A stretch of DNA of 64,000 nucleotides from Astrocystis sublimbata (GCA_022453515.1 JAJNNY010000038.1:62001-126000); one strand, 5' to 3'. Positions 47,199 to 59,600 are shown, counted from the stretch's first letter. Numbers and translations: made by a program. The notes: generated from the sequence alone by a model not told the origin.

Positions 47199-48129
47199 CG
47201 TGTTGTGATTGTTTGGAGTGGCTGTTGTCTGTTGGACGAGGCAAGTAGTCTTTCTCGGGACGTTGCAGTGTCGAAGTTCCCAAACGAAAGATAAACGTTC
47301 GGAGTTGGTGTTGATAATGTGGGGAGTATGTCTGTGCAATCTTATACAGGGCTTGATGCGTAGAAATCGAAAGCAAGGCGCGAGGAATTTCAAGCTTTTG
47401 GCTTTGGCTGTAGTTCTCTGAAGAAATATGGTTGAGATATCCAGAGCTGAGACACTGCTGTGAATGTTGAGGGAGGTTGTCCTTATCAATGCATCAAGAG
47501 GTGCGATTGAGATCCACTCGTGACGCGGTTCCTTCTTTGATGAAAATCTTGGATTGGGCTTCCTCAAAGTCAACAATGCCGGTTGCTACAGGGCAACGTG
47601 CAGCTTGCGCGGCGGGGCTCACGGGCTGCACCTAGCTTGTGCAGGGGCTTGAGGTACGCCGTACGGTAGCTGCCAGTGGGTGGCCCACTGGCCATCTCCA
47701 CACAAGCTCCCATCACATTCCAGTGTTATGGATTCACCAGCTCACTCCCTCCTGTCAAATCATGTTCCGTCGTCCTCGCAACCATGAGCATTTTGACAAC
47801 TCACTTAATGCGCCTGATATAGAATGAGTCACACAGGATCGCAAGCTTGTCTCCCTTGCTAATCAAGCCTGTCTCAAGCCCCTGCTATCGGGACACCCGG
47901 GAGAAGCAAACATTCATGCAAAGGTTTTTTCCTTCCCTTCATAGTATTGATATTGGGTGAACCTGAGCTATATCGCCATGACACTCACAGTGGAAGCAGC
48001 TGGGGGACGTAGTCTCTCCATGCATCACCTAGTAACAACGCTTGCTAAGCTACATTGTAAAAATCAACAATTAATGTACACCCATGACACAAGACACGCT
48101 TTGAACTACACATGACCAGCTGGGTGTGT
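47199..48129. other. Upstream of spo12-like, downstream of acyl-CoA dehydrogenase
   Basis: About 0.9 kb between tandem - strand genes. The open frame from 47576 that continues into the Spo12 gene is probably untranslated leader. No separate gene is seen. Confidence 0.55.
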
Positions 48130-49662
48130 TTACAACTTGTGTTTGATGTTAGTGCCGGGCTGGAAGCGCTGAACCCCATACTGCTTGAGCAGCTGCTCGG
48201 TTTTCTGCTTCTGTGCTTGGATCTTCTGCGCAACTTCTTTCCCTCTCTTGTTCTCGTTGCGACCCATTTGTAGGAGATGGACCTCGTCAGGTCCGTCTGC
48301 TAGTCGTAAGGTTCGGATCTGTGCCCACATGTTGGCAAGTGGCGTATCCTGGCTCACACCAGCACCACCAAACGTTTGCACAGCTCGGTCGATGACCGTC
48401 AGGGCCATCTGTGGAATGAGAACCTTCGCCTGGGCGATTTCCTTGAGGCTCGCCTTTGGCCCTAGATCGTCCATCCGTACTGCCGCATTCAATACCAACA
48501 GGCGTGCAGAATCGATCTCTAGACGAGATTTCGCAACCCACTCGAGAATGACACCGTGCTCTCGTAGCTGTTTGCCGAATGGCGTCTTGGACGGATCGTT
48601 GATTCTCATCAGCATCCATTCCAGAGCTCTCTCGGCAGCCCCAATGCTTCGCATGGCGTGGTGGATTCGTCCTGGTCCGAGACGGCCTTGGATGATCTCG
48701 AAACCTCGGCCCTCGCCGAGCACAAGGTTGCCCGCAGGAACACGGACGTTGTCGAAGGTGATGTGGCCATGACCATGAGGTGCGTCGTCGTAACCGTAGA
48801 CATTCAACATTCGGTGGATCGTGATGCCTTTCGTGCCGGCAGGGACGATAATGACAGATTGCTGCCTGTATGCATCTTTATTGTCTGGGTCGGACTTGCC
48901 CATCACGATGTAGACCTTGCATCGTGGATCGCCCGCACCACTAGACCACCATTTCTGTGACTTGTTTAGCATAGGCATATCTAGATCATGGGTGCAGGGG
49001 ACACACTGATCCATTGAGAACGTATTCATTGCCCTCCTTCCTCATGCTCAGCTGGATATTCCTGGCGTCGGATGAGGCGACATCTGGCTCTGTCATAAGG
49101 AAGGCAGACCTGATCTCGCCATCCATCAACGGCTTCAGCCACTTTGCTTTCTGGGCCTCGTTTCCATACTTAGCCAGTACTTCCATGTTACCTGTGTCAG
49201 GGGCAGCACAGTTGGTCGCCTCCGAGCCTGTCCTCGACTTGCCCAACCACTCGGCCATCAAACCATATTCGAGATTGGTATACCCAGGTGACTCTTTGTA
49301 ATAGCCCTTAGGCAGGAACATGTTCCAAAGGCCCAGGGCCTTTGCCTTCGCTTTCAGTTCCTCGATGATGGGTGGGTGGGTTTCCCATCGCGCCGCACCG
49401 TCGCCGATCTGTGCTTCGAGAACTGGATCCGCCCTACATACAGCATCGTGATTGTCAGGAAGGGCGGGCACAAAAGCCAGGGCGATGCGACAGGGCACTT
49501 ACGGAATACATTCTTCCTCCACAAACTTGGCAACGAGGTCCAATTGCTTCTTCGCCTTGTCGCTCACTCGGCTAGCGACCTCAACGCAGCCATCAGCTTG
49601 GTTCTATCAGGCTTGTCCAAGGTGAAGAAAGAGCTTACGAGATCGGGGATCTGGGCGGACAT
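48130..49662 (-). CDS. Acyl-CoA dehydrogenase (ACAD10/11-like)
   Basis: A flavoenzyme that introduces the alpha-beta double bond into acyl-CoA thioesters. Four exons join: 49662-49639, 49579-49503, 49433-49007 and 48954-48130, giving 450 residues. [17 protein letters not shown] and [13 protein letters not shown] are the FAD-binding middle-domain motifs typical of the ACAD10/11 branch; [34 protein letters not shown] is the C-terminal helical domain with the family's closing motif. The start [18 protein letters not shown] uses an 8-codon first exon. The protein ends KHKL, which resembles a peroxisomal PTS1 signal but has His in place of Ser/Ala/Cys, so the compartment is uncertain. Its promoter side faces cwc2, 734 bases away. 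Confidence 0.9.
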
Positions 49663-50396
49663 CGTGCGGACACTATTTGAGCTGCTACGGTAGGGTGTTA
49701 TCCAAACGGGAGGGGCCAATTCAATCGAAGAATATGGTCGTGGACACTTTCAACAATGCCCATTAATGTTCACGTACTGCAAGTGATATATGAATGGCCT
49801 GTCCGGCTGCTTTTTGTAGGTCCCAGGCACCCAGGTCTCCTAGGTAGGAATAGCGAGACCGAGGCCAGGACCAACATTTGGCAGGGACACCGGTGTAGCC
49901 GAGGTATTATACTGTAGCGGCCACGGCGGGGTAGCTTTACTGGAGCTAGCAGGAGTTTTAGTGGTGCTTGCAGGGCTCCACAGAACTAACCGTCATACGA
50001 TCCGGGGAAGCTGCGACTAGCTAGCTTCCCCTTTCCTGCTCGCCTAGCCCCCCTTGGGCCTTATCCAGAAAGAACAGATAAGCGGGCTATGCCACAAACG
50101 AGGACCTACCTATATGGATGCATGTATCTAAGTACCTAGATACCTTCCACGAGTGCCCACCTGCAGGTGGACCCTGCAGGTGCCTCTATATCGCGACGGG
50201 ATGGTGGATTAGACTTTACTTGCCTTCCAACCTTGTACGTTGCTCGCTCACCGGGTAGCCTTAGAATTCAGCCTTGCCATTAAATACCGTTCCTACGTTG
50301 CCGTCGCAAAACAAACGCCCACCCAACCTTCCGACTCGCGATACGATACAACCTCGACCGAAGAATCTACCGTTTCGCCGTCTCAGGAAAATCCAG
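49663..50396. other. Divergent promoter region between acyl-CoA dehydrogenase and cwc2
   Basis: Holds both upstream regions, with TACCTA words near 50107 and 50140 and the small inverted repeat CCTGCAGG near 50170. No gene is seen. Confidence 0.5.
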
Positions 50397-51990
50397 ATGT
50401 CTGAGGAAACAGAGTTGGTTCAGGCGCAATCCGGCGAGGTCGCCGCGCCGGCGCCCAAGAAAGTGAAGAAAATCATCCGAAAGCGCCGCCCAGCTCGACC
50501 TCAAGTCGACCCCGACTTCATCAAATCAGAGCCACCACCGCAGACAGGTGTCATCTTCAACGTGTGGTATAACAAATGGAGCGGTGTAAGTAACTGGACT
50601 GTCCGACACCAGCATGAATGTGCGAAAGCTGATTTGCAATTCCCTTAGGGTGATCGCGAGGACAAGTATCTTGCCAAGACCGCGGCCAAGGGGCGCTGCA
50701 ACGTTCAGAAGGATTCAGGCTACACGTATGTGCATAGTATTGCAATCATGACAGCCAAGGGACTAATACTAATTGTCGAAATAGGAGGGCCGACAAGGTC
50801 ACCGGGTCATACTTTTGTCTCTTCTTCGCGGTAAGCTTGATCTAGACGCCTGGTTGTCCCCGCGACAGTGAATGCTGACTCTTCGCGCCGAGTAGAGAGG
50901 CATATGCCCGAAGGGACAAGACTGCGAATACCTCCACCGTTTACCGGGCATACACGATCTTTTCAACCCTAACGTCGATTGCTTCGGACGCGACAAACAC
51001 TCAGATTATAGAGTATGTCTAAAACTCCATACAGAACCCTCTTGTTACCATAAGTACACGAAGCTAATTCGACAACAGGATGATATGGGTGGTACAGGAA
51101 GCTTCTTAAGGACCAATCGGACCATTTACGTCGGTCGTATCCATGTGACTGATGATATAGGTATGCTTTTTTTTTCTTGCTCGGTAAACTGGACGATGAG
51201 GCTGATTGTATTACAGAGGAAATTGTGAGCCGCCATTTCGCTGAATGGGGCCAGGTAAGCAAAGCAGATTGTCCCGGCTTGAGAGACCCCACAACTGATT
51301 GTGAGTCTCCAGGTCGAAAGAGTCCGAGTTCTGAACACGAGAGGCGTGGCTTTTATAACATACACTAACGAGGCCAATGCGCAATTCGGTCAGTAGATTG
51401 CCTTCCAAATTGTCGATGAATTGTATATTGGGGCTATCGCTAACTTTACAATTATCGCAGCCAAAGAAGCCATGGCTCACCAGGCGCTTGATCACAGCGA
51501 GATCCTGAACGTACGATGGGCGACGGCCGACCCGAACCCGATGGCACAGGCGAGAGAAGCTAGACGCATCGAGGAACAGGCAGCGGAAGCTATTCGACGA
51601 GCCCTACCCGCAGAATTCGTGGCCGAGATCGAAGGCAAGGATCCCGAGGCTAGGAAACGGAGAAAAATCGAGAGCGGTTTTGGTCTTGAAGGATATGAAG
51701 CCCCAGACGACATCTACTTCGCGCGGGGTGCACAATCTGTGAATCCGATAGGGAGACAAGGCTATGAGCTGGAGGACCAGCAACGGCTCATGATTGAGAG
51801 TGGCGAGGTCGGTGGTGCTGCGCTAGGGGACACAGTCGGACAGCGGACAGAAGCCCAGGTTGGGGGAATCTTGTCTAGCAGCACGTTAGCAGCCCTGCGG
51901 TCGGCTAATTTCACAACGGCATCGAAGGAAAAGGTGCCGGTGGCCTCAGGCCCGTTGGTGGCTTATGGTAGCGACAGTGACGATGAATAG
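50397..51990 (+). CDS. cwc2: Pre-mRNA splicing factor Cwc2
   Basis: Cwc2 is part of the Prp19-associated complex and contacts U6 snRNA in the active spliceosome. Eight exons join: 50397-50585, 50649-50725, 50785-50830, 50896-51012, 51079-51160, 51217-51254, 51313-51388 and 51461-51990 (384 residues). After a basic N terminus, FNVWYNKWSGGDRED begins the Torus region. The CCCH zinc finger uses C-LFFARGICPKGQDCEYLH, and the RRM has TIYVGRI and GVAFITYT. The C-terminal part is Glu/Ala-rich and ends YGSDSDDE. The ATG at 50397 is preferred because the longer open frame upstream resembles leader. Its seven short introns make it unusually intron-dense for this window. Confidence 0.93.
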
Positions 51991-52211
51991 CTGAAGTGAT
52001 ATTATTTCAAGAGCGAGTATACCCCATCACCGCTCGCCATATGACCATCGAATTACACGTATCGTTTCTCGCTTAACCAAGGGACCAACTCTCGTACCGT
52101 ACATTGTGACAAGCCTTGTGATAACTCACGCCGTATGATCACCTCCACCTCTTGCTAGAACGGCGGACACAAGTATTTCGAACCACAGGCGACTACTTGC
52201 TCTCAGTGCGA

Positions 52212-53234
52212 TCAACTGTTGAAAATCCTCGAATAAAGCATCTCGTGTCTCCCGATCCAGAAGTCCATTACAGGGACGCTCTGCCCAGCCTCCTCCACTG
52301 GAACGTCCCATTCGCGCTCGACCATGTCGGCGATCAAGCCCTGCAGCTCGCCGCCCGCAAGGATCTTCTGTGCCTGGTAGGGGCCGAACATGCTGGCGCG
52401 CACGGCGGCCGACACGAGGGCCTTGGCGTGACTCAGCAGGAACACGAAGGCCGTCTGCCGCAGCGAGAGTCCCAACAGCTGGGCCACGGCCCCGAAAAGG
52501 GGCGCTAGGTGCGCAGATACCTGCGGCGGAAGATTGTCTTCGACACCTCCACCACTACCTCCGCCTCCTCCTCCTCCTCCCGTTTTCTGGGGGGAGGATG
52601 ACGACGAGGATCTAGAGGCGGAGGCAGAGGCGGCGCGAAGAGCAGCGGAGAACGAATTCAGAGCACGCCGCGCCTCAGCTGACACGGCTGACGAGGGCGC
52701 CAGGCTCTTCTCCCAGATCGAGAGCAGTGCGCGGCCCTGGGCCACCGAGGCACGCCGGCCGACGGTGCAGATGATGCTTGCGTCTAGCGCGTCGTCGAGA
52801 TCTGCGATGGTGCCTGGGTCGCGATACGCGGCGAGCACGAAGGGCAGGGAGGTGCTTGCGTACGAGGACAGGGAGAGGGGAAGGAAGGAGGTGAAGGAGG
52901 GCTTGTACAGTAACTGTGGCGCAGATGCAGACGCAGAAGACGATGAGATAGGAGATCGCGCGTGCGCGAGGTAAGACTCGAGCCCGGAGCTGAATGCGAA
53001 TGAGCCAAGCGGCAGGGCTGAGTCGGAGAGGAGGAGGAGATAGTGATGTGATGAATCTGTTAGCGACGCGGTCGGACTCAGTGGTGTCGAAGGAGTTGGG
53101 GGAGAGCCTGGGTCTGTGTCTGCGGCTGGCCTTGTGGTGTTTAGTCTCGCTTTGGCTTCTGCGAGCTGTAATTCGAGCCTGGCGATTTCATTTTCGAGAT
53201 TGGACTGGTCGTCTTCGTCGTTGGGTTCGCTCAT
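52212..53234 (-). CDS. ureF: Urease accessory protein UreF
   Basis: UreF acts with UreD and UreG to load nickel into urease in the cytosol. The single exon gives 340 residues, longer than bacterial UreF (about 230) because of an N-terminal coiled segment (LENEIARLELQLAEAKARL) and low-complexity inserts. The core starts at HHYLLLLSDSALPLGSFAFSSGLESYL (about residue 63), the UreF signature, and ends with the MDFWIGRHEMLYSRIFNS tail typical of fungal and plant forms. A Ser-rich then Gly-rich insert (about residues 205-230) interrupts the middle. It is convergent with cwc2. The antisense ORF on the + strand is a shadow of its skewed codon use. Confidence 0.93.
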   Translation of the reverse strand: MSEPNDEDDQSNLENEIARLELQLAEAKARLNTTRPAADTDPGSPPTPSTPLSPTASLTDSSHHYLLLLSDSALPLGSFAFSSGLESYLAHARSPISSSSASASAPQLLYKPSFTSFLPLSLSSYASTSLPFVLAAYRDPGTIADLDDALDASIICTVGRRASVAQGRALLSIWEKSLAPSSAVSAEARRALNSFSAALRAASASASRSSSSSSPQKTGGGGGGGGSGGGVEDNLPPQVSAHLAPLFGAVAQLLGLSLRQTAFVFLLSHAKALVSAAVRASMFGPYQAQKILAGGELQGLIADMVEREWDVPVEEAGQSVPVMDFWIGRHEMLYSRIFNS

Positions 53235-53645
53235 TGTGGCGTCTCCCTTTGAGGTTATGAGTAGGTACTTAGGTAGTCAGGTAGGTACCTAGGTACTTAT
53301 AGCTAAGCAGACTGTATCCCGGTCGCCAGTTGTAGTCAAAAAGCCAAGAGGCCAAGTTTGCGTTGGTATTATGGTGTGAGTATTGTGTATTCTCAATCTA
53401 GCAGACCTGCCATTCATCGAAGGTTGACGTTCCTCACAAAGGGTGTCGTCCAACCTACGTACATAAACGCCTTGGTCAATCGCTGGTGGTGGTATCAACA
53501 AAATTTCGAACATCCATGCAGCCAGAAACACTATACCCATACAATGAATGCAATTCTTCAACACATACATCGAACGCCAACAGTGAGTGATGATGCAACA
53601 TCATTCCAAGTTGCTTGTGATATTTCTATTCAAACACGCCGTCGC
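53235..53645. other. Short region between ureF start and cut12 end
   Basis: About 0.4 kb, containing a TACCTAGGTA copy at about 53287 close to the ureF start. No gene is seen. Confidence 0.5.
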
Positions 53646-55962
53646 TCATGGTCTCAAATTCTCTTTATCAAGACCATGTCCGCTTGTCTTCCTCCTCTCT
53701 AACTTCTTCTTCTCGAGACGGGCTCGAGCTGCAGCTAGTCGGTCAGCAGGCAAGGTGCATCTCGACGTGTTACCAACGGCGCTACGATCCGCCGAAGGCC
53801 CCCCAAGGCGCGAAAATCGGTCTTGCACAAGATCGATGACTGGCGCTTCGTCGTCTGGTGAAGCTGGACGTATGATTCTAGACTCGGGTCTGGGTCGACG
53901 GGGCGACGGGTCCATGGCACCATGCATCGTTGCCTTGTCCTCGGCAAGAGACGCAGCGCGGCCGCTCCTTGCTCTTCTGCCATGATCGGATCCTTTGTGG
54001 TCCATCGTCGAAGCCTCACCCGCCTCTGAGGTTTCGTTTCTGCGTAGTCGCCTTCTTGTCGATTCATTAACTCGATTCGCGAGCACATCTGATACTGCCC
54101 TTTGGTCGATATTCAGGGGCCGCTTTTCCACACCTCTAGTTGCTCGGCGAGTTGGAGACTCGCCCGCGTCCTCAGCAGCAGGCTTTGCGTTGAGCTTTGC
54201 AGTCGCTGCTTGTCTAGTATAGTCTTTGCCTTGGAGATCAAATGTGGGTATATCCGCCGTCCAGTCCGTCAAGAGTCCAGTGCCGTGTGTATCTGTCCGT
54301 CGAATGTCTACCGCCACATGGTTGTCCGTGTCCATGAGTAGCGAGCGCTGGGTCATGTCGAGAGTCATTTCCTCCACAGATGCTGCACGCGTATGCCGGC
54401 TGATTGGCCGAGCCCACTCGTACTTCGATGGTTTGCTAAGCGACTCGATGTCTGACTTGAGATCTCGAGTAATCCTACTGTGCTCTGCAATCGTAGCATC
54501 AAAGCACTTCGGTCGCTTTGAGGCATTGACAGCTTCCAAATCCTTGACCTTGTTTTCCAACTCGGCGATTTGGTTATTCTTGTCTTGCAACACCTGCATA
54601 GCCTCACCAGTTCTGGTTTTGGCGTCTCTTTTGAGAGTCTCATAATCCCTCTTCAGCTTTCGGATGTCGGCATCCTTTTGACGCGATTCCTCGCGGGCTT
54701 CACGCAGCTGCTTCTCTAGTCTCTCGACTTGCGCTGATTCGGATGTTCCTCGTGCAGCAGCCTGTGCTGCAAGCTCTGCCGCTTGCTCCCGAGATGTGGC
54801 TAGGTTCGACTTCAAGCGCTTCACTTCATCGCGAAGCCGGTCCATTTGCCTGAGTTCAGTGCGTGCTTTTCTGAGCTCGCGACTGACTTCAATAATATTC
54901 TGCTCCGTCCGGGGTGACGTGTTGATGCGGTGGGCAAGGCTTGACTGGGTAGTCGCTTCTTGCAGTCGGATCTCGAGCTCTTTAACGCGCTCGCGATAAT
55001 CGGAAACGAGGGATGTTTGACGAGCAAGGTCTTTCGCCGTTGATGCGTTGTCTTTGCCAGCTCCATGTTTGCCGTCGGCTGCAAGCTTCGCATTCAAGTC
55101 AACAATCTTTGCCTCCATCTCAACCATCTTGGCGTGCTCTTCCCTCAGCTGCTGACTCAACCGGCTTGCCTCTGTGTCTTTCTTGGCAGCATATGATTTG
55201 GCGTTTGCCTTGTACTTGACCAGTTGTTCAATGTCGGACTTGGCCTCCTCACGATATCGTGACCATTCAGCCTTCCAGTATTTTCCCGACTCCGAGTGAG
55301 GTTCGTTGAGATCCACGGTTGGCTCGTGGCTGCAGCAGACATCTTCGTCCTCCCATTCATCCTCGTCTTCGGTCCCATCTTCCTCGGGTTCCTCGGCGTG
55401 CGCCTTCGTTGGGCGAGACCTCTCCAGTGCTTGCTGTAGGGTGGTCTTTTTCCGTATTCGGTTGCTCCGGGCGGAACTGGGGCTGTTTTCGACGCTGTTG
55501 CTAGTCTTGACATCCCGGCCAAAAGACACGCGCTTGCGTCGTGACGCCCCGGTTCCGGGCGTCAAAAGTATGCTGTTGGGCTTCGAGGGAGACTTGTCGA
55601 TTTCCGTAGAAACCGCGCTCGTGGCAGCAGCAGCAGTGTTCGAAGCAGTTCCGACGCGCCCGTTTGATTTTGGATTCGTCACGGCGGGCCGAGCTGTTGT
55701 TGTTGTTGTTGTTGCTGGTCGAGCTTCTGCGGTTGTTGTGGCTGTCGCGGGTTGGCCCCAGATGGCATTTTTGATTGCGCGTGCTGCAAATACTGGCGCT
55801 GGAGTGTCTGGTGCATCAAACTGAGCTGTGTCCGCTACGCACCGTCAGCATGTAAGTATAACTGGTTGGTTTCGTGTTGTTGATTGACGTACGTCCTTCC
55901 TCAGGCGCGTCGCGGAGTCCAGTGGCTCCTTGAAAGCCCTTCTTGAGCGCCCAGCCAAGCAT
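53646..55962 (-). CDS. cut12: Spindle pole body protein Cut12
   Basis: Cut12 is a structural and regulatory spindle pole body component that supports bipolar spindle formation and Polo kinase activation in fission yeast. Two exons join: 55962-55893 and 55834-53646 (752 residues). The first exon MLGWALKKGFQGATGLRDAP and the following DTPAPVFAARAIKNAIWG are the conserved N-terminal block. A TPG-R-KRVSF motif (VSFGRDVK) near residue 120 resembles a PP1-docking site. A long coiled coil runs from about residue 215 to 460 (VKELEIRLQEA, LRDEVKRLKSNL, QVERLEKQLREA). The C-terminal part is basic and disordered. Poly-Thr from a GTT microsatellite lies near residue 55. It is divergent from gcn2. Confidence 0.88.
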
Positions 55963-56372
55963 GGTGCTGCTGTTTGAATAGAGGATTGGGGCCCGTGATG
56001 TCGACTGGTGAATCGCGCTAGGGTTAGCGATATTGTTGTTTTATGTAATTTGAGGGCCGAGGTCGAGGTATCTGGTGAATTGGGAGATGGTGTTATGAAC
56101 AGGCATGGATAGTAAGTAGGTAGTAAAGCTTAAAGCTTCGGGCTCGGGGCTCAATTGCGCCCAGAGGCTCTGTTGTTTACTTTCTAGAGGGCCTGGAGGG
56201 GTCCGTCGTCACCGAACGCGGTGCAGCCCCTGCTCAGGTGCGGAACCTACACTAACCCAGAATGGGCTTAGGTGCCGCAAGGGACCTGCCAACCTGTAAG
56301 TACCTACAGGTAGGTACTCACCTATATAGGTCCCGAGGTCGTCTTCGGCCCCACCCTTGTTTGAGACTCTGT

Positions 56373-56379
56373 TGAGTCA
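56373..56379. promoter_or_regulatory. TGAGTCA, consensus site of Gcn4/CPC1-type bZIP factors
   Basis: Lies 230 bases upstream of the gcn2 start. TGA(C/G)TCA is the known binding site for the cross-pathway regulator that GCN2 activates through translation. The same heptamer also occurs at 47825 and 61797, so chance is a real possibility. Confidence 0.3.
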
Positions 56380-56469
56380 AACCCGCGGACATCCATTCAT
56401 TCACTCACTCACACAGTATTCACATCCACAATCGTATTTCTAGACCAACACCCAATCTACTGCTGCAAC

Positions 56470-56487
56470 ATGGCCCAAGGTCAGTAG
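56470..56487 (+). promoter_or_regulatory. Small upstream ORF (5 codons) before gcn2
   Basis: ATG GCC CAA GGT CAG TAG lies 115 bases before the gcn2 start. If the GGTCAGT within it is used as a donor with the acceptor at 56530, the ATG opens a 24-codon ORF that still stops before 56603. In either case it is out of frame with gcn2. Confidence 0.35.
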
Positions 56488-56602
56488 AGACGCACGGCTT
56501 CGGCTGTGATTGTCTGCTCTGTTCGCTCAGCTCCCCCGCGTGGATCGGACAACACCCACCTATACCTACTGCCTGCCTCCTCACCCTGATGTGAAAGTCA
56601 AA

Positions 56603-59600
56603 ATGGCGTGGAAAACACCTGGACCGTGGAAAGTGCCTCAGCAGCCCAACAAGAGACATGATCACTCACCCCAGCCCGGGCTGCCGCCCAACAGCCCGGA
56701 CGCCGGCCCCAAGACGCACTACCTCGATGCTCAGAATGAGGAGATCATGGTTCTTCAAGCCATCTACGGCGATGACTACGTAGGACACAAAGCCACCAAC
56801 ACGGCCTGGAAAAAATCGGAGCCCTCTTTCGCTATCCGTGTCAAGGCCCTCTCCAACGAAGATCTAGCTGTCACTTTGAATGTTGTTCTGACAGCCACGT
56901 ACCCTAAGACTGTGCCCCTGCTCGGCCTGAAGAATCATGTGTCCCTCAACGAGGCAACTCTGTACAAGCTGCAGAAATTCATCGAGACCCGACCAAAGGT
57001 CATAGTTGCTTCACAGCAAGCCGAGCCCATGATCCATGAATTAGTCGAGGGCTTGCAGGACATACTAGAGGATGCTGCTCAGGCCAAGGCCCGCGGACTC
57101 GAGCTGCCATCCTTAGAAGAGGAGCGGGCAGCTCATGAGAGTGAAATCGCCAGGCAAAACATGGAGCAGCAGCGAGAAGAAGAGCGCAAAAGACACGACG
57201 CCATGAAAGAAGAAGAACGAGCGATGCAAGACCTACTACAACAAGAGGTTGAGCGACAGCGACTTAAGGCCAAGGAGTCCAAAAGACGTCAGAAACCGCT
57301 GACCATGTCTAGTAGCGATGCACAAGCTTCTTCAGATTATGGCGAAAGTCGAGTCGAGTTTGACCAACCCAGTGAGATCACCGACTTGAACGGCAAGGTC
57401 TTCCGTTTCAATACCGTCGTTGGCAAGACCATTCTACGAGAAGGTTTGACATCAACCACGTACCGCGTGTGGCCAGCTCTGGTTGGTGTCGAGGACTGTC
57501 ACGGCCTTGCTTTGAAGGAGTTCGCAATGCGATCTCCATCGAAGGACACAGCTCAGTTCAAAAAGCAACTGCAGGCATTGGAAAGCCTCCTGGACAATGT
57601 TAAGAAAACTTCACACAGCAACATCATAAGTCTGCTAAACTACCGCATTGATCCTATGCATGTTGATGACAAATCAGCCCCAGCGGGTTGGGTGGCCCGT
57701 ATCTTAACACCTTTGGCTGACAAGGGCCCTCTTGGAGAACTCCTCGAATTAGCCGGTCATCTTCACGTGGGCAAAGTTCGCTCATGGACTGCGGACCTTC
57801 TGAATGCGTTGGGTTACTTGCATAGTCATGGTATAGTTCATCAGGATATACACCCCGGCAATATCCTTCTCTTTCGAGAAGCTACAGGTAATATCGTGCC
57901 CAAGTTCACTGACGTCGCATACCAGAGAGAGATGCATGCCATTTGCCGCAAATCCAGCTCCGTCTCGTCGGTGAACTCGGCTAGATCCTCATATTGGTTG
58001 CCACCCGAAATTGCTGGCAATTCAAAGCCGCACCTCACTCAAAAATCGGATATTTGGGATTTCGGTGTCGTATTTCTGCAGATGATATTTGGCTTAGATG
58101 TATTTCAGAAATACCAGTCTCCGACTGCTCTTATAGAGTCTATCTCTCTGTCTAGTTCATGCCATGAGCTAGTAGCGAGGTTCTTCAAATTGGACCCCAA
58201 AAAGCGACCGCGCGCATTTGAGCTGAGTTCGAGTGAATTCCTCGCAACTGATGCGCCCGTGATCGTCGAGGATTTTCCTCTTGACCCCCCTCGCTCGCAG
58301 TCTGTTGGCTCTCTGCCGCAAGCTATACCCATGAGGTCAAGACGCGATTCTACTGCTCAGTACGGCACTTCATCCCGCTACCGGGAAGACTTTGTGGAGG
58401 AAGGCCGCTTGGGCAAGGGAGGCTTTGGGGAGGTTGTCAAAGCGAGGAAGAAGCTTGACGGTCAGATATATGCTATCAAGAAGATTACACAACGCTCACA
58501 ATCAAGTCTTACCGAAATTTTAAAGGAAGTCCGACTACTGTCTCAGCTTAGCCACCCTGCCGTCGTGAGATACTACAATACATGGCTAGAGGAGATACCC
58601 AACTTTTCGGACACCGAAGGCGAAACTTCCACTGAATATTTCGGCACCGAAGGCTCCAAAGGCACAGCATCACAAGACTTGGACGTTCATTTTGGCCCAA
58701 GTACCGGTGGACTGGATTTCATTTCCTCGAGCCATCCCAACGTCGAGTTTGGCTACGATGACTCGGGAAGCGAAGAAGAGGACGAACTAGACCATGATGG
58801 GCTTGATGATGACTCTGAAGACGAATCCGATAGCGATGAGTCTACCAGTGAGCCTCTGGCACGCATGTCATCTCCAGTCAGGGTCCGCAGCGAACAAAGA
58901 GGTTTCAGAACTGTCATGTATATATCCATGGAATATTGTGATAAAAGGGTAAGTGCCAGAATGTCTATAAGAAGGCCCGCGCATCGTATTACATGTCGAC
59001 GAACTAATGTGTATTCTTTTTAGACGCTACGGGATCTAATTCAACGCAATCTTTGGAAGGAAACGGAAGACATCTGGCGTCTATTCAGACAGATACTAGA
59101 AGGGTTGGTTCATATTCACGGACTCAATATTGTCCACCGTGATTTGAAACCGGAGAACGTCTTTATCGGGCTAGGGCCTGACGGCCTTCATAACGTCAAG
59201 ATCGGCGACTTTGGGTTGGCCACCACCGGTCAATTTGCTGTAGACAAAGCCATGCCAGCAAACGTGGACTCGAGTGATTTCACAAGGAGCGTTGGGACAT
59301 CTTACTACGTGGCACCCGAGGTTCGCCGACAGGCTGGGGGTTCATACACCTCAAAAGTCGATGTAAGTGTTGTTTCTACATCACATGATTCCTGTTTTGT
59401 CAGCATGTGCGTGGACTTACTCAAATACAACGCAGATGTACTCTCTTGGTATCATATTTTTCGAGATGTGTTATTATTCGATTATCGGCATGGAAAGAGC
59501 TGATAAGCTAGGCCAACTGGGCCAGTCGGGTCAGCTACCTGAAGACTTTCAACCTGGAAATCCCACTCCAGCGGACATCGTGCAATCACTTGTGACACAT

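Larger units (their letters stand above)
55963..56602. other. Divergent promoter region between cut12 and gcn2
   Basis: About 0.64 kb with TACCTA/TAGGTA words at 56298-56335, a TGAGTCA at 56373 and a small upstream ORF at 56470. No other gene is seen. Confidence 0.55.

Noticed and set aside
52534..52974. + strand ORF within ureF.
   Set aside because: Low-complexity shadow of the Ser/Gly-rich ureF coding strand.
55306..55824. 172-codon + strand ORF opposite cut12.
   Set aside because: Antisense shadow; its Val/Ser runs come from the microsatellite and the acidic coding of cut12.
56470..56602. ATG at 56470 as the true gcn2 start through a short first exon.
   Set aside because: The exon would join out of frame with the RWD domain; the ATG at 56603 fits the family.
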